Counted from the stretch's first letter, positions 19,098-29,089 are shown. The stretch: DNA of 64,000 nt from Methylomonas sp. LL1 (GCF_015711015.1 NZ_CP064653.1:3534001-3598000); one strand, 5' to 3'. Translations and numbers: made by a program. Notes: generated from the letters alone by a model not told the origin.

Positions 19098-19109
19098 GAG
19101 GCACCGAAC

Positions 19110-19964
19110 ATGTTGCTATCCGAATCTGTATTTCAACCGGAAACCTACGGTCCGCCGGTTTTGCAAAAACACGAGTTTTGCTGGATAAGAGAATATTTGT
19201 ATAAAACGGCCGGCATTGCGCTGAACGATAGCAAACGCGCGCTGGTATCGGGGCGGCTGGACAAACGCTTGCGTCATCACGGCATGTCCAGTTATGGCGA
19301 ATATTTCCGATTAATTGGCAAGCCAGGGTTCGAACGGGAAACGTCGATAGCTATCGATCTGCTGACAACCAACGAAACCTATTTCTTTCGGGAACCCAGG
19401 CATTTCGAGTTTTTGACGCGGCAAGTTTTTCCTCGGCTAGCGGCGGGCCGGCCGTTACGCTTTTGGAGCGCGGCCAGCTCCAGTGGTGAAGAGGCTTATA
19501 CGATGGCTATGTTGGCGGCGGAATATTGCAAGACGCGGCAATGGGAAATTATCGGTACCGATATTTCCTATAGGGTATTGGAAAAGGCCAGAAAGGGTTT
19601 ATATCCAATAAGCTGCGCCGAAAAAATACCGGTCCTTTTATTGAGAAAGTACTGTCTGAAAGGTAGCGGAGATTACGACGGTTTTTTTCTGATAAATTCG
19701 GCCTTGCGCAAACACGTCAAATTTATCCACGCCAATCTGAATGACAAGCTGCCGAACCTGGGCCGGTTCGACGTCATTTTTTTACGCAACGTTATGATCT
19801 ATTTCGATATTCCGACCAAAGAGAGCCTGGTTCAGCGCATGCAGGCCTACTTGCGCCCCGGCGGTTATTTGATTGTCGGTCATTCCGAATCGCTGAATGG
19901 CATGAAAAACGATTTGCGGGTGGTTGCACCATCGATTTACCGCAAAATTGCCGACAAAGAGTGA
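19110..19964 (+). CDS. cheR: Chemotaxis protein methyltransferase CheR
   Basis: A 284-residue SAM-dependent enzyme that methylates receptor glutamates. It has an N-terminal helical CheR domain (about 20-75, [16 protein letters not shown]), [10 protein letters not shown], and the SAM-binding motif [17 protein letters not shown], followed by [13 protein letters not shown]. It ends the chemotaxis cluster. No cheB methylesterase follows, so the opposing enzyme must be encoded elsewhere or be missing. Confidence 0.96.
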   Translation: MLLSESVFQPETYGPPVLQKHEFCWIREYLYKTAGIALNDSKRALVSGRLDKRLRHHGMSSYGEYFRLIGKPGFERETSIAIDLLTTNETYFFREPRHFEFLTRQVFPRLAAGRPLRFWSAASSSGEEAYTMAMLAAEYCKTRQWEIIGTDISYRVLEKARKGLYPISCAEKIPVLLLRKYCLKGSGDYDGFFLINSALRKHVKFIHANLNDKLPNLGRFDVIFLRNVMIYFDIPTKESLVQRMQAYLRPGGYLIVGHSESLNGMKNDLRVVAPSIYRKIADKE

Positions 19965-20052
19965 ATTACACCTCCTGTTTATGTCATCGGCATTTTTGCC
20001 GGCGACGGTTTTCACCGATAATACGGTAAATTTAACACCGGAGGATATTATC

Positions 20053-20493
20053 GTGCGTTATCTACACACTATGGTCAGGGTTAAAAATCTGGACGAATCG
20101 CTGGATTTTTATTGCAACAAGCTAGGCTTAGCCGAGGTACGCCGCATGGAAAGCGAGGCGGGCCGCTTTACCCTGGTTTATCTGGCCGCGCCGGCCGACC
20201 TCCCGCAAGCCGGTGAAAGCGATGCGCCGCTGCTGGAACTGACTTATAACTGGGATCCCGAAGATTACAGCGGCGGCCGTAATTTTGGTCACTTGGCCTT
20301 TGAAGTGGACGATATTTATCGGGTTTGCCAAACACTGATGGATCAAGGCGTCACCATCAACCGCCCGCCACGCGATGGCTGGATGGCGTTTATTCGCTCG
20401 CCGGATCAAATATCGATCGAATTATTGCAAAAAGGCGCGGCATTAGCGCCGCAAGAACCTTGGATCAGCATGGCCAATATCGGCGCTTGGTAA
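20053..20493 (+). CDS. gloA: Lactoylglutathione lyase (glyoxalase I)
   Basis: A 146-residue enzyme that converts the methylglyoxal-glutathione adduct to lactoylglutathione. Metal ligands are visible as H5 (RYLHTMVRV), Glu in LLELTYNW, His in [10 protein letters not shown] and Glu in ISIELL. The start is GTG at 20053, decided by GGAGG at 20040-20044, eight bases upstream. A longer in-frame start from about 19924 would run into cheR and is unlikely. It is followed 10 bp later by hemW. Confidence 0.95.
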   Translation: MRYLHTMVRVKNLDESLDFYCNKLGLAEVRRMESEAGRFTLVYLAAPADLPQAGESDAPLLELTYNWDPEDYSGGRNFGHLAFEVDDIYRVCQTLMDQGVTINRPPRDGWMAFIRSPDQISIELLQKGAALAPQEPWISMANIGAW

Positions 20494-20503
20494 GGAGTAA
20501 CTG

Positions 20504-21658
20504 TTGCCGCCGCTGAGTCTTTATATCCATTTCCCCTGGTGTATCCAAAAATGCCCGTATTGCGACTTCAATTCGCACGCGGTTAAAACCGGCATTCCGG
20601 AAATGCAATACGTGGCGGCATTGCTGGCCGATCTGCGCGCCGACTTAAGTTTGTTCGATACGCCACCAAGCATACACAGCATTTTTATGGGTGGGGGTAC
20701 GCCTAGTCTATTTTCTCCGGCCGCCTTGCAACAGTTATTGGCCGGGGTGAAACAGCTGGCCGACTTGAGTTCGAACTGCGAAATCACGCTGGAGGCCAAT
20801 CCCGGCACTTTCGAGAGCGCTAAATTCCAGGCCTTCCGTGACCTAGGCATCAACCGTTTATCGATAGGCATACAAAGCTTCAATGATAGGCATTTGAAAT
20901 CGTTGGGGCGTATCCATGATGCCGAGCAGGCGGTTAATGCCGTAAACATTGCGTTGCGGGCGGGTTTCGACAATCTGAATCTGGATTTGATGTTCGGTTT
21001 GCCGGCACAAACCCAGGCCGAAGCCTTGGCGGATATTAATACCGCAATTTCGCTGAAGCCGACCCATATTTCGTTTTATCAGCTGACGCTGGAGCCCAAC
21101 ACTTATTTTTATAAATTCCCGCCTAAGCTGCCGGAAGACGAAAGTATTTTTGCACTGCAAAAAGCCTGTCAGCGAATACTTGCACGGAACGGCTATCGCC
21201 AATACGAGATTTCGGCCTATGCCAAGCCCGGTTATCAATCCCGGCATAATCGCAATTATTGGCAATTCGGCGACTACTTGGGCATAGGTGCCGGCGCTCA
21301 CGGCAAGATCAGCCGGACTTTACCGCGCGACATCATTCGCACCGCCAAACCGAAAAGCCCGGAGCAATATTTGAAGCAAGACTATCCTTCGACTTTGTTT
21401 GGGGCGAATTCATCCAGCCGGGAAACGATTTCCATCGAGCAATTGCCGCTGGAGTTTGTCATGAATCATCTGCGCCTGAAGGAAGGTTTTAATTTGGACG
21501 ATTACCGGGCCTTGACCGGCTTAGCCCCCGAAACATTGGAACCCGCCCTAACCGAATGCCTGAATCAGGGCTTGTTGATCAAACACCAGCAGCAGGTGTT
21601 TTGTTCCGAACAAGGTTGGGACTTTCTCGATGAAATTCTGGAAAAGTTCATTCCATGA
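20504..21658 (+). CDS. hemW: HemW-like radical SAM protein (haem chaperone)
   Basis: A 384-residue member of the coproporphyrinogen oxidase-like group now known as HemW, a haem-binding protein. The radical SAM cluster motif is CIQKCPYC at about residue 12, followed by FMGGGTPSLFS and the C-terminal HemN domain. True HemN has an N-terminal extension and a fourth Cys after the motif; here CPYCDFNS lacks that Cys, which favours HemW. The start is TTG at 20504 with AAGGAG upstream. It probably shares a transcript with gloA. Confidence 0.92.
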   Translation: MPPLSLYIHFPWCIQKCPYCDFNSHAVKTGIPEMQYVAALLADLRADLSLFDTPPSIHSIFMGGGTPSLFSPAALQQLLAGVKQLADLSSNCEITLEANPGTFESAKFQAFRDLGINRLSIGIQSFNDRHLKSLGRIHDAEQAVNAVNIALRAGFDNLNLDLMFGLPAQTQAEALADINTAISLKPTHISFYQLTLEPNTYFYKFPPKLPEDESIFALQKACQRILARNGYRQYEISAYAKPGYQSRHNRNYWQFGDYLGIGAGAHGKISRTLPRDIIRTAKPKSPEQYLKQDYPSTLFGANSSSRETISIEQLPLEFVMNHLRLKEGFNLDDYRALTGLAPETLEPALTECLNQGLLIKHQQQVFCSEQGWDFLDEILEKFIP

Positions 21659-21676
21659 AATCGCGCGGGTTATAAT
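21647..21676 (+). promoter_or_regulatory. Probable sigma70 promoter for pyrE
   Basis: A perfect TATAAT at 21671-21676 has TTCATT 18 bp upstream (21647-21652), inside the end of hemW. It is 31 bp before the pyrE ATG. The -10 is strong and the -35 is weak. Confidence 0.45.
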
Positions 21677-21706
21677 GCCCAGCCTGTCTGACCGGATAAT
21701 ATTTAT

Positions 21707-22345
21707 ATGCTTGAATATCAAAACCAGTTCATCCACTACGCCCTGGATTGCGGCGTGCTTAAGTTTGGCGAATTTCAATTAAAATCCGGGCGCATCAGTC
21801 CTTATTTTTTTAACACCGGCTTGTTCAACACCGGTGCCCAACTGGATAAACTGGGGCAATTCTATGCCCAGGCCTTGATCAATGCCCAGGTTGAAATCGA
21901 TGTACTGTACGGTCCGGCCTATAAGGGTATTCCACTGGTCAGTACCACCTCGATTGCCTATTCACGCCTGCATCGCGATATCCCTTTCGCCTTCAACCGC
22001 AAGGAAGCCAAGGATCACGGCGAAGGCGGCATGTTGGTCGGCGCGCCATTACAAGGCAAAGTCTGGATTTTGGACGACGTCATCACGGCCGGTACTTCGG
22101 TACGGGAATCGGTCGAGATCATCCGCGCGGCGAATGCAACGGTGGCCGGTGTCGTGATAGCGCTGGATAGGCAGGAAAAAGGCCAAAATCAACTGTCCGC
22201 CGTACAAGAGGTTTCCCAGCAGTTCGGCATCCCGGTGATTGCTATCATTTCCTTAGCCGAAATCATCGAGTTCATCGAACACGACAGCCATTTTGCCGAC
22301 AAGTTACCGGTTATCCGCGCTTATCGTCAACAATACGGCATTTAG
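21707..22345 (+). CDS. pyrE: Orotate phosphoribosyltransferase
   Basis: A 212-residue pyrimidine biosynthesis enzyme that joins orotate to PRPP, giving OMP. The PRPP-binding signature is [19 protein letters not shown] at about residues 119-137. Substrate-loop residues are in [14 protein letters not shown], and the N-terminal block [14 protein letters not shown] is typical. Length matches the E. coli-type enzyme (213). It has its own likely promoter and appears monocistronic. Confidence 0.97.
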   Translation: MLEYQNQFIHYALDCGVLKFGEFQLKSGRISPYFFNTGLFNTGAQLDKLGQFYAQALINAQVEIDVLYGPAYKGIPLVSTTSIAYSRLHRDIPFAFNRKEAKDHGEGGMLVGAPLQGKVWILDDVITAGTSVRESVEIIRAANATVAGVVIALDRQEKGQNQLSAVQEVSQQFGIPVIAIISLAEIIEFIEHDSHFADKLPVIRAYRQQYGI

Positions 22346-22447
22346 TTTATGATGCGCGCGTACCTTCCGCTTATTCGTAATTAGTCTACAATTAGCGCTT
22401 ATTATTCGCCCTCCTAGTAATGAGTACAGTTAGCAGAAAGGCTTGCC

Positions 22448-24388
22448 ATGAGAAATCTGGAATTTAAAGAACAATTACACGAATATTCGAATTGGCGTGA
22501 GCAACTGATACAAGCAATCGAGATGTATCGGGAATGGCGAAACCGTTATAAATTCAGCGACCCACAAAGTACCGACACCTTGCTGAATATTCTGCAAGGT
22601 TTGAATATGGACCGAGTTACCCTAGCCTTCGTTGCCGAGTTTTCCCGTGGCAAAACCGAACTGATCAATGCCTTGTTTTTTGCCGAAACCGGCGTACGTC
22701 TATTGCCGTCTTCGCCCGGCCGCACCACCATGTCGCCGACTGAATTGTTCTGGGATGAAGCCGGCGGCAGTTATATCCGCTTGCTGAATATCGAAAGCCG
22801 TCTGGAAGATATTTCGCTGATGGATTTCAAACGCAATCCGGATCGCTGGACTCAAATCGGCCTTAATATCGACTCTCCCACCCAAATGCAGGAGGCCTTC
22901 AAGGAGCTGATCTCGGTCAAAAAAGTCAGCAAGGAAACAGCCGATAAACTGGGCTTGTGGAACGAACGCGAAGCGGCCGAACAAGGCATCATCAATCCCG
23001 AATTCGTCGAAGTGCCCTGCTGGCGGCATGCGCTGATCAGTTTTCCGCATCCCTTGTTGAAAGAAGGCTTATGCATCCTCGATACGCCGGGCCTGAATGC
23101 CTTGGGTACCGAGCCCGAGCTGACCCTCAGCATGCTGCCCAGCGCCCAAGCCATCGTGTTTGTATTGGCGGCCGATACCGGTGTCACCAAAAGCGATTTG
23201 GAAATGTGGAAAAGCCACGTGTGCAGTTCCAGGGGCCAACGCCGCCAAGGTTTGGCGGTGGTAATGAACAAGATCGACTCCATGTGGGACGATCTGGCCG
23301 GCGAAACCGGCTACGATGCCGCGATTCAAAAACAAATCGAGACCTCGGCCACCATTTTAAACTTGAACCAGGACGTGATTTTCCCCGTTTCCGCCAAGCA
23401 GGCCTTGTTGGCCAAGGTCAAGGGCGACGATACGTTACTGGAAAAAAGCCGCCTGAAAAAACTGGAGCACTATCTTTCCGAAGATATTTTGAATCAGCGC
23501 CGTGAAATTTTAAAAGGTGTGGTCGAAAAAGACATCGGCTTCTTGGTCAGCGAATCGATCAAGCTGATGAATACCAAAGTCGTCAATGCGTCCAAGCAGC
23601 TGGACGAATTCAAACAAATCGATTTCGAAAATCAGGAAATGACTGGCAAGCTGATGGCCGAAACCCGTGATCGTCAAAATGCCTACATGGCCAATATCGA
23701 AAACTTCCAGGCCAGCCGCAAGGTGTTTGCGGTACAGGCCAGAATGCTGATCGATTCGTTCTCCAAGGAGAAAATCGACGAAATCATTCAGCGCACCAAA
23801 CAGGATATGAGTAAAAGCCTGACAACCTATGGCATGAAGCAAAACATGCGTAAGTTATTCGACGAACTGCGCGATTTGTTACAAGACTCGGTCGACATCA
23901 CCGAAGAGACTCGTCGCCTGATCAAAGCCATCCACAAGAAATTTCAGGATGAATACGGCTTCAAGGAAATAGAGCCGCAACTGTTTTCAATCAAGCAATA
24001 CCAGTTCGAACTGGAGCAGATCTTTGAAGAGGGCGAAGCTTTCCGCAACAGCGCCAGGACCACGATGACCGAACAAAGTCTGGTGGTTAACAAGTTATAC
24101 AGCACCCTGATCGCTAAGGCTCGCACTATCTTGCAGCAGGCGCACAAGGACGCGGCAACCTGGAGCAACAGCGTGCTAACACCGTTGATGCACCAAATCA
24201 AGGATCATAAGAAACAGATCGAAAGCCGTTTAGTCATGCTGCGGAAAATCAACGAATCCAAAGGCACGGTCAGCGAAAGCATGGCCCAGCTTGAAGCCGA
24301 ACTGGCGCCTTTGAAACAACAACGGCAAGAATTACTGGCCATTATCAGGGCCATGCAAATCAATATTACCGATGCCGAAACCATCTAA
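22448..24388 (+). CDS. Dynamin-like GTPase
   Basis: A 646-residue protein with a dynamin-type GTPase domain. The P-loop is AEFSRGKT at residues 63-70, with Ala in place of the first Gly. Switch region SPGRTTMSPTE, G3 LDTPG (about 213) and G4 NKID (about 275) follow. The second half is long and helical and ends in a predicted coiled coil (about 590-640). No transmembrane segment is obvious. Bacterial dynamin-like proteins act on membranes, but this member has no known role and no linked partner gene. Confidence 0.75.
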   Translation: MRNLEFKEQLHEYSNWREQLIQAIEMYREWRNRYKFSDPQSTDTLLNILQGLNMDRVTLAFVAEFSRGKTELINALFFAETGVRLLPSSPGRTTMSPTELFWDEAGGSYIRLLNIESRLEDISLMDFKRNPDRWTQIGLNIDSPTQMQEAFKELISVKKVSKETADKLGLWNEREAAEQGIINPEFVEVPCWRHALISFPHPLLKEGLCILDTPGLNALGTEPELTLSMLPSAQAIVFVLAADTGVTKSDLEMWKSHVCSSRGQRRQGLAVVMNKIDSMWDDLAGETGYDAAIQKQIETSATILNLNQDVIFPVSAKQALLAKVKGDDTLLEKSRLKKLEHYLSEDILNQRREILKGVVEKDIGFLVSESIKLMNTKVVNASKQLDEFKQIDFENQEMTGKLMAETRDRQNAYMANIENFQASRKVFAVQARMLIDSFSKEKIDEIIQRTKQDMSKSLTTYGMKQNMRKLFDELRDLLQDSVDITEETRRLIKAIHKKFQDEYGFKEIEPQLFSIKQYQFELEQIFEEGEAFRNSARTTMTEQSLVVNKLYSTLIAKARTILQQAHKDAATWSNSVLTPLMHQIKDHKKQIESRLVMLRKINESKGTVSESMAQLEAELAPLKQQRQELLAIIRAMQINITDAETI

Positions 24389-24390
24389 GG

Positions 24391-24451
24391 GTTTGGTTGC
24401 AAATAATGGCCTTAAATATAGATACGGCGGCGGTTTTTTAATCGCCATGGG
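24391..24451 (+). repeat. Dispersed intergenic repeat, left module
   Basis: This begins directly after the dynamin-like gene stop codon. It matches 11313-11370 at most positions (TTTGGTTGCAAATAAT, CGGTTTTTTAATCGCC, GGGC). No coding potential. Confidence 0.65.
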
Positions 24452-24520
24452 CTTTAATCCATACCGTTAAGTTAAGGCTCGCTGTTCTGCTTGAAAGAAT
24501 CCGGGCAATCCATGCCCATC

Positions 24521-24549
24521 AATGCCTTCTCCCGGAGGGAGAAGGCATT
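24521..24549. terminator. 13-bp perfect hairpin between convergent genes
   Basis: AATGCCTTCTCCC pairs with GGGAGAAGGCATT across a 3-base loop. It lies just beyond the 3' end of speD and downstream of the dynamin-like gene, where transcripts converge. Neither side has a T-run, so it is at best a factor-assisted terminator or an mRNA 3'-end stabiliser. Confidence 0.45.
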
Positions 24550-24556
24550 GAGACAA

Positions 24557-25336
24557 TCAACTAAAATTACGGCCGTAGAAAATCTCGGCCATTTCGTCCT
24601 GTAATTGCTCCTGGATTTCCACCTTTTCATCTTCGCTGAAATTACTCTCTTTTTCGAACAAATAGTTCTCCAGCTCGGTTTCCTTCAGCATCATCTTGGT
24701 ATGAAAGATGTTTTCCTGATACACGTTGACATCGATCATTTGATACAACTCTTTGGTGCTTTCGGCAATGTAATTTTGGATTGAGTTGATCTTGTGGTCG
24801 ATGTAATGTTTTTGACCGGAAATATCCCGGGTAAAACCACGCACCCGATAATCCATGATGACGATGTCCGACTCGAAACTGTGAATCAGATAATTCAAGG
24901 CTTTCAGCGGAGAAATCTGTCCACAGGTCGATACGTCTATATCGGCTCTGAAGGTGCAAATATCGGTATCCGGATGGCTTTCCGGATAGGTATGTACCGT
25001 AATATGGCTTTTATCCAAATGCGCCAGAATCGTGTCCGGTAAAGGCCCGGGGGATTCGGAATTCATGCCGGCCGGGATCACCGCACCTTCGGAAATCAGC
25101 ATGGTTACGCTGGCGCCTTGCGGATCGTAATCCTGGTGGGCAATATTCAAAATCTGCGCGCCGATAATGTTGGCGACATCTTTTAAAATTTGCGTCAGCC
25201 GCTTGGCGTTATAAGCTTCATCGATATATTCGATATAGGCTTTTTCCTGATCCTTGGGCGCATAACAAACATCGTAGATGTTAAAACTCAACGACTTAGT
25301 CAGGTTATTGAACCCGTGTAATTGTAATTTGCTCAA
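24557..25336 (-). CDS. speD: S-adenosylmethionine decarboxylase proenzyme
   Basis: A 259-residue pyruvoyl enzyme for spermidine synthesis, of the longer E. coli type. Self-cleavage takes place before the Ser of [16 protein letters not shown] (about residue 111). [13 protein letters not shown] supplies the catalytic Cys, and YGRNF closes the protein. The start is TTG at 25336; its GAGGG ribosome site lies inside the end of the upstream osmC-like gene, 4 bp away, so the two are co-transcribed. Spermidine synthase is not in the window. Confidence 0.97.
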   Translation of the reverse strand: MSKLQLHGFNNLTKSLSFNIYDVCYAPKDQEKAYIEYIDEAYNAKRLTQILKDVANIIGAQILNIAHQDYDPQGASVTMLISEGAVIPAGMNSESPGPLPDTILAHLDKSHITVHTYPESHPDTDICTFRADIDVSTCGQISPLKALNYLIHSFESDIVIMDYRVRGFTRDISGQKHYIDHKINSIQNYIAESTKELYQMIDVNVYQENIFHTKMMLKETELENYLFEKESNFSEDEKVEIQEQLQDEMAEIFYGRNFS

Positions 25337-25340
25337 CCGA

Positions 25341-25760
25341 TCAACCCTCTATAACTTCAAAATCATGACTAATTTCCACGCCGGCCTTGCTCAGCATGAT
25401 GGATGCCGAGCAATATTTTTCCGCCGATAATTTAACGGCACGCTCGACGGCGGCGGCCGGTAAGTTTCTGCCTACCACTTTAAAATGTAAATGGATCTTG
25501 CTGAATACGGCCGGCACGGCATCCACCCGTTCGGCGCTTAATTCAGCAGTACAATCGATGATGTCATGCCGGCCTTTTTGCAGAATATCGATCACATCGA
25601 ATGAGGAACAGCCGCCGACACCCAACAAAATCATTTCCATCGGTCGCACCCCTATGTTGCGCCCGCCGTGATCCGGTGGCCCATCCATCACCACGGCATG
25701 CCCACTGCCGGACTCGCCGACAAATAACCTACCGTCAACCCATTTAACCGTTGCTTGCAT
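25341..25760 (-). CDS. OsmC family protein
   Basis: A 139-residue OsmC/YhfA-type protein. Features are [20 protein letters not shown], with the redox-type Cys at about residue 51, and a second Cys in [15 protein letters not shown] (about 117). Members act as thiol peroxidases or have unknown roles. It is the upstream gene of an osmC-speD pair, an arrangement that also places it divergent from the CRP-like regulator gene at 25888. Confidence 0.88.
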   Translation of the reverse strand: MQATVKWVDGRLFVGESGSGHAVVMDGPPDHGGRNIGVRPMEMILLGVGGCSSFDVIDILQKGRHDIIDCTAELSAERVDAVPAVFSKIHLHFKVVGRNLPAAAVERAVKLSAEKYCSASIMLSKAGVEISHDFEVIEG

Positions 25761-25887
25761 GCTGAATTCCGCAAAAATAAAAATGCTGTAAATTTTACAA
25801 CGATACCGCTAAATAAATTGTTTTTTTTGCAAAAACCCCATGTTTTGGGTAGGGTAGTGGAACTATACGGAAAAAATTATTACAACC

Positions 25888-26544
25888 ATGAACTCGGTAA
25901 AAAAAAATAACAAGATTTCCCAGGCTGCCTTGGATGCATTTTTACATGTGTGCCATGTCCGCAGCTATCCAGCCAAATTGACCATCGTCAGGCCCGGAGA
26001 CATCGGCGACAAGCTGTTGTTCGTGGTTGACGGCTCGGTTAGCGTCAGCGTCGAGGATAATGAAGGGCATGAATTGATTCTGGCCTATCTGAATAAGCAC
26101 GATTTTGTCGGCGAGATCGGCGTATTTAAAAATGCCGAAGTGCGTAGCGCTTATGTAAAAACCCGCAGCAAATGCCATATGGCCGAAATCGGTTACGATC
26201 GATTCAAGATGCTGCTAAACACCGACCTACGCGAGCATGCCGTGGAAATTCTGACGGTGCTGGGCGAACAACTGTCCAGCCGCTTATTGATCACCAGCCG
26301 AAAATACCGCGATTTGGCCTTTATGGATGTCGAAGGCCGCATTGCCCGTACGCTATTGGATCTGACCAAGGAACCGGACGCGATCACCCATCCCGACGGC
26401 ATGCAATTGCATATTACCCGCCAGGAAATCGGCCGGATTGTCGGTTGCTCCAGGGAGATGGCGGGTCGGGTGCTGAAGGAACTGGAAGACAAGGGCTTGA
26501 TCACCGCTCACGGCAAGACTATTGTCGTTTTCGGTACACGTTAG
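25888..26544 (+). CDS. CRP/FNR family regulator, Vfr/CRP-like
   Basis: A 218-residue regulator with an N-terminal cyclic-nucleotide-binding beta-roll (about 20-125). It includes the FVGEIGVF and RSAYVKTRSKC region, in which the cAMP phosphate-binding Arg falls in the expected place. The C-terminal winged helix contains ITRQEIGRIVGCSREMAGRVL (recognition helix about 177-190), like CRP/Vfr. It lacks the FNR iron-sulfur cysteines. The 127-bp gap to the divergent osmC-like gene probably holds both promoters. The targets are unknown. Confidence 0.88.
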   Translation: MNSVKKNNKISQAALDAFLHVCHVRSYPAKLTIVRPGDIGDKLLFVVDGSVSVSVEDNEGHELILAYLNKHDFVGEIGVFKNAEVRSAYVKTRSKCHMAEIGYDRFKMLLNTDLREHAVEILTVLGEQLSSRLLITSRKYRDLAFMDVEGRIARTLLDLTKEPDAITHPDGMQLHITRQEIGRIVGCSREMAGRVLKELEDKGLITAHGKTIVVFGTR

Positions 26545-26619
26545 TTTAGGACGTAAACAAGGCTAAAGACAGCATGGATTTAGCCTACCCCTGCTTACTC
26601 CAAGCCTATCCATAACCCC

Positions 26620-27813
26620 ATGGAGCCCTCTCGACGACAGGTCTGGAGGCAGATCCCCAAAAGCGTCTGGGCGCTAGGTTTCGTTAGCCTGCTGATGGAT
26701 ATTTCATCGGAAATGATTCATAGCCTGCTGCCGTTGTTCATGGTGATCAACCTGGGTGCCAGCAGCACGACCATAGGCTTGATCGAAGGCGCGGCCGAAG
26801 CCACCGCATTGATAGTCAAAGTGTTTTCCGGTGTATTAAGCGACTATCTCGGCAAGCGCAAGGGACTGGCGTTGCTGGGTTATGGCTTGGGGGCGTTGAC
26901 TAAACCCCTGTTTGCGATAGCCGGCGGCAGCGGCATGGTGCTCAGTGCCCGCTTGCTCGATCGTATCGGCAAGGGCATACGTGGAGCGCCTCGCGATGCA
27001 CTGGTGGCGGATGTTACACCGCCGGCAATTCGCGGCGCGGCTTTCGGTTTACGCCAATCGTTGGATACGGTGGGAGCCTTTCTCGGCCCCTTATTGGCCG
27101 TGGGCTTGATGCTATTGTGGGCCGACGATTTTCGCGCGGTGTTTTGGGTGGCGACAATTCCGGGCGTGCTGGCGGTGTTGGTATTGTTTTTCGGTGTCCG
27201 GGAACCCGAAAATAGTCATACTCAACATCGCCGCAATCCGATCAGCCGTGAAAATCTGCGTCGTCTGAGTTCGGCTTACTGGCGCGTGGTGGCAATCGGC
27301 GCGGCATTTACCCTGGCTCGTTTCAGCGAAGCATTTCTGGTGTTGCGTGCCCAGCAAAGCGGAATTCCGATTGCCTGGGTACCCTTGGTGATGGTGGCGA
27401 TGAATATAGTCTATGCCGCAAGCGCCTATCCTTTCGGCAAGCTCTCCGATGCTTATTGTCCGGCTAAATTACTCGGTTGGGGCCTGTTGGTTTTGATAGG
27501 CGCCGATCTGGTGTTGGCCAGCAATGCACATTGGGCAGTAGTATTGGCCGGGGTGATTTTATGGGGTATTCACATGGGCATAACTCAAGGTCTGCTGGCA
27601 AAAATGGTTGCCGACACCTCGCCTCAATATCTGCGTGGTACCGCTTACGGTTTTTTCAACCTGGTTAGCGGCATTGCGATGCTGATCGCCAGTCTACTGG
27701 CCGGCCTGCTATGGGACAGCTTCGGCGCATCGTCAACATTCTATACCGGCGCGATTTTTTGCCTGATGACCTTGTCGGCGCTAAAACTCGGCGGCATCAA
27801 GGTGGCGCATTGA
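26620..27813 (+). CDS. MFS transporter
   Basis: A 397-residue twelve-helix major facilitator. The first half contains DRIGKGIRGAPRDALVADV (loop after TM4) and the MDISSEMIHSLLPLF opening typical of a large uncharacterised MFS group. The second half repeats six helices with GITQGLLAKMVADT. Substrate cannot be told from sequence. The 3' end overlaps the convergent M23 peptidase gene by 17 bp. Confidence 0.88.
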   Translation: MEPSRRQVWRQIPKSVWALGFVSLLMDISSEMIHSLLPLFMVINLGASSTTIGLIEGAAEATALIVKVFSGVLSDYLGKRKGLALLGYGLGALTKPLFAIAGGSGMVLSARLLDRIGKGIRGAPRDALVADVTPPAIRGAAFGLRQSLDTVGAFLGPLLAVGLMLLWADDFRAVFWVATIPGVLAVLVLFFGVREPENSHTQHRRNPISRENLRRLSSAYWRVVAIGAAFTLARFSEAFLVLRAQQSGIPIAWVPLVMVAMNIVYAASAYPFGKLSDAYCPAKLLGWGLLVLIGADLVLASNAHWAVVLAGVILWGIHMGITQGLLAKMVADTSPQYLRGTAYGFFNLVSGIAMLIASLLAGLLWDSFGASSTFYTGAIFCLMTLSALKLGGIKVAH

Positions 27814-28732
27814 TGCCGAGCAACCAACGCCCTTGCCGCGGAACAAATGTATTATCGTCCGCATCGATAAATTCAAACGGCACCGACGCTAACTCCATGC
27901 CTCGATTGACTTGTACCGCAAAATGCAAATGCGGTCCGCTGCTAAAGCCGGTATTGCCGGAATAAGCGATCAACTCGCCGGCTTGCACCTGCAGTCCGGG
28001 ATGAACCAAGGCTTTTTCCAAGGCCAGATGCGCGTAAACCGCCATCGAACCATCCTCGTGCAGAATATGAATGCTGTTTGCCTTGTCGGCAAAAGCTTGC
28101 TCGGTGCCGCCGGAGAAAAAATCATTTTCCACTTTCAGCACTATCCCTCCGCGCGCGGCATGTATTGGAGTACCGGTCGGCATCATGATGTCGACGGCAT
28201 AACGATTTTGAACATCGGTGTGGCTAAAATCACCCTCGAAAGCTTGGGTAACCAGAAAGCGGCCGCCGGGCGCCACCGGCGGAAGATAAGCCGTGGTGCT
28301 GACATAATCCGGTAACGGCCGGCCTATCATATAGCGGAATTGCAAGGTAAATCGCCTGGACACGGTCTGGTCCACGGCCTTTACCGTAAAAAGATTTTTG
28401 GAGCGGCCCGGCTCCAACAGGAAACGTTGCGGCAATGGCGGGGTAGCCGTTACGCCGTCGTGCTCGCCCCAATCGACCGAGATTTCAACCGGCCCCGGAT
28501 ATTGGTTGATCGCATCAAAGCCAGGATTTTCTTTAGCGCCGGATTGCTCTAGCCAGACTCGCTGATTGGCCGCCGGCTTTAGTTGCCGCACTTCGACCTT
28601 TTGTTCGGTCGCCGGCGGTTTGTCGCTAAAGTACCAGCGGCCTTGCTGATCCTGGTACTTATAAAGCTTTTTCGCCGCGACCGTCGAACTGATCAGCAGC
28701 AGCGAAATCAGCAAAAACCTGCGTTTCAGCAC
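27797..28732 (-). CDS. M23 family peptidase with DUF4124 N-terminus
   Basis: A 311-residue exported protein. The signal peptide (residues 1-19, GTG start) is followed by a DUF4124 segment (KLYKYQDQQGRWYFSDKPP), a beta-rich middle and a C-terminal M23 LytM domain (about 165-280). The zinc ligands lie in NRYAVDIMMPTGTPIHAA and GPHLHFAVQ. Here the first ligand position reads YAVDIMMP, with the conserved Asp present, and the HxH pair is intact. Likely peptidoglycan endopeptidase in the periplasm. It is followed on the same strand by nothing and preceded by a BamE-like lipoprotein gene 12 bp away. Confidence 0.85.
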   Translation of the reverse strand: MLKRRFLLISLLLISSTVAAKKLYKYQDQQGRWYFSDKPPATEQKVEVRQLKPAANQRVWLEQSGAKENPGFDAINQYPGPVEISVDWGEHDGVTATPPLPQRFLLEPGRSKNLFTVKAVDQTVSRRFTLQFRYMIGRPLPDYVSTTAYLPPVAPGGRFLVTQAFEGDFSHTDVQNRYAVDIMMPTGTPIHAARGGIVLKVENDFFSGGTEQAFADKANSIHILHEDGSMAVYAHLALEKALVHPGLQVQAGELIAYSGNTGFSSGPHLHFAVQVNRGMELASVPFEFIDADDNTFVPRQGRWLLGINAPP

Positions 28733-28744
28733 TATTGGCGGGAA

Positions 28745-29089
28745 TTATTTACGAGTCGAGCTAAAGGTATAGGAGCGGACGATGCCTTGCGGGTCAAAAC
28801 GAATCAGCAAATCCTGGGTATCGTCGGCACCGAACACCGAATATTTATAAATGCCGTAAGTCCAGGTGGTCTTGCCGTCTTCCATGCCGGTGCGCCAGGG
28901 CCTGCCGAAAATTTCGGTGATTTCCTGCTTGGTGGTTTGACCGATTTTAATTTCCGGCACGCGCGATCCGGCGAACTCCTGGCCCACGGTAAAACAGCCC
29001 GTCAACTGAGTCGAAGCCAGTCCCCCCATTAACAGCAACGCAGTTAATCTGGCCGCTTGAGCGCTACGTTTAAGAAACAGTTTTTTCAT
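28745..29089 (-). CDS. BamE/SmpA-like lipoprotein
   Basis: A 114-residue protein with a lipoprotein signal peptide ending in the lipobox LTGC (Cys at about residue 32) and a single SmpA/OmlA fold (IKIGQTTKQEITEIFGRPW, WTYGIYKYSVFG, DLLIRFDPQG). The fold is that of the BAM-complex subunit BamE. However, the gene context beside an M23 peptidase and the divergence from classic BamE suggest a paralogue. It lies divergent to selO. Confidence 0.8.
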   Translation of the reverse strand: MKKLFLKRSAQAARLTALLLMGGLASTQLTGCFTVGQEFAGSRVPEIKIGQTTKQEITEIFGRPWRTGMEDGKTTWTYGIYKYSVFGADDTQDLLIRFDPQGIVRSYTFSSTRK

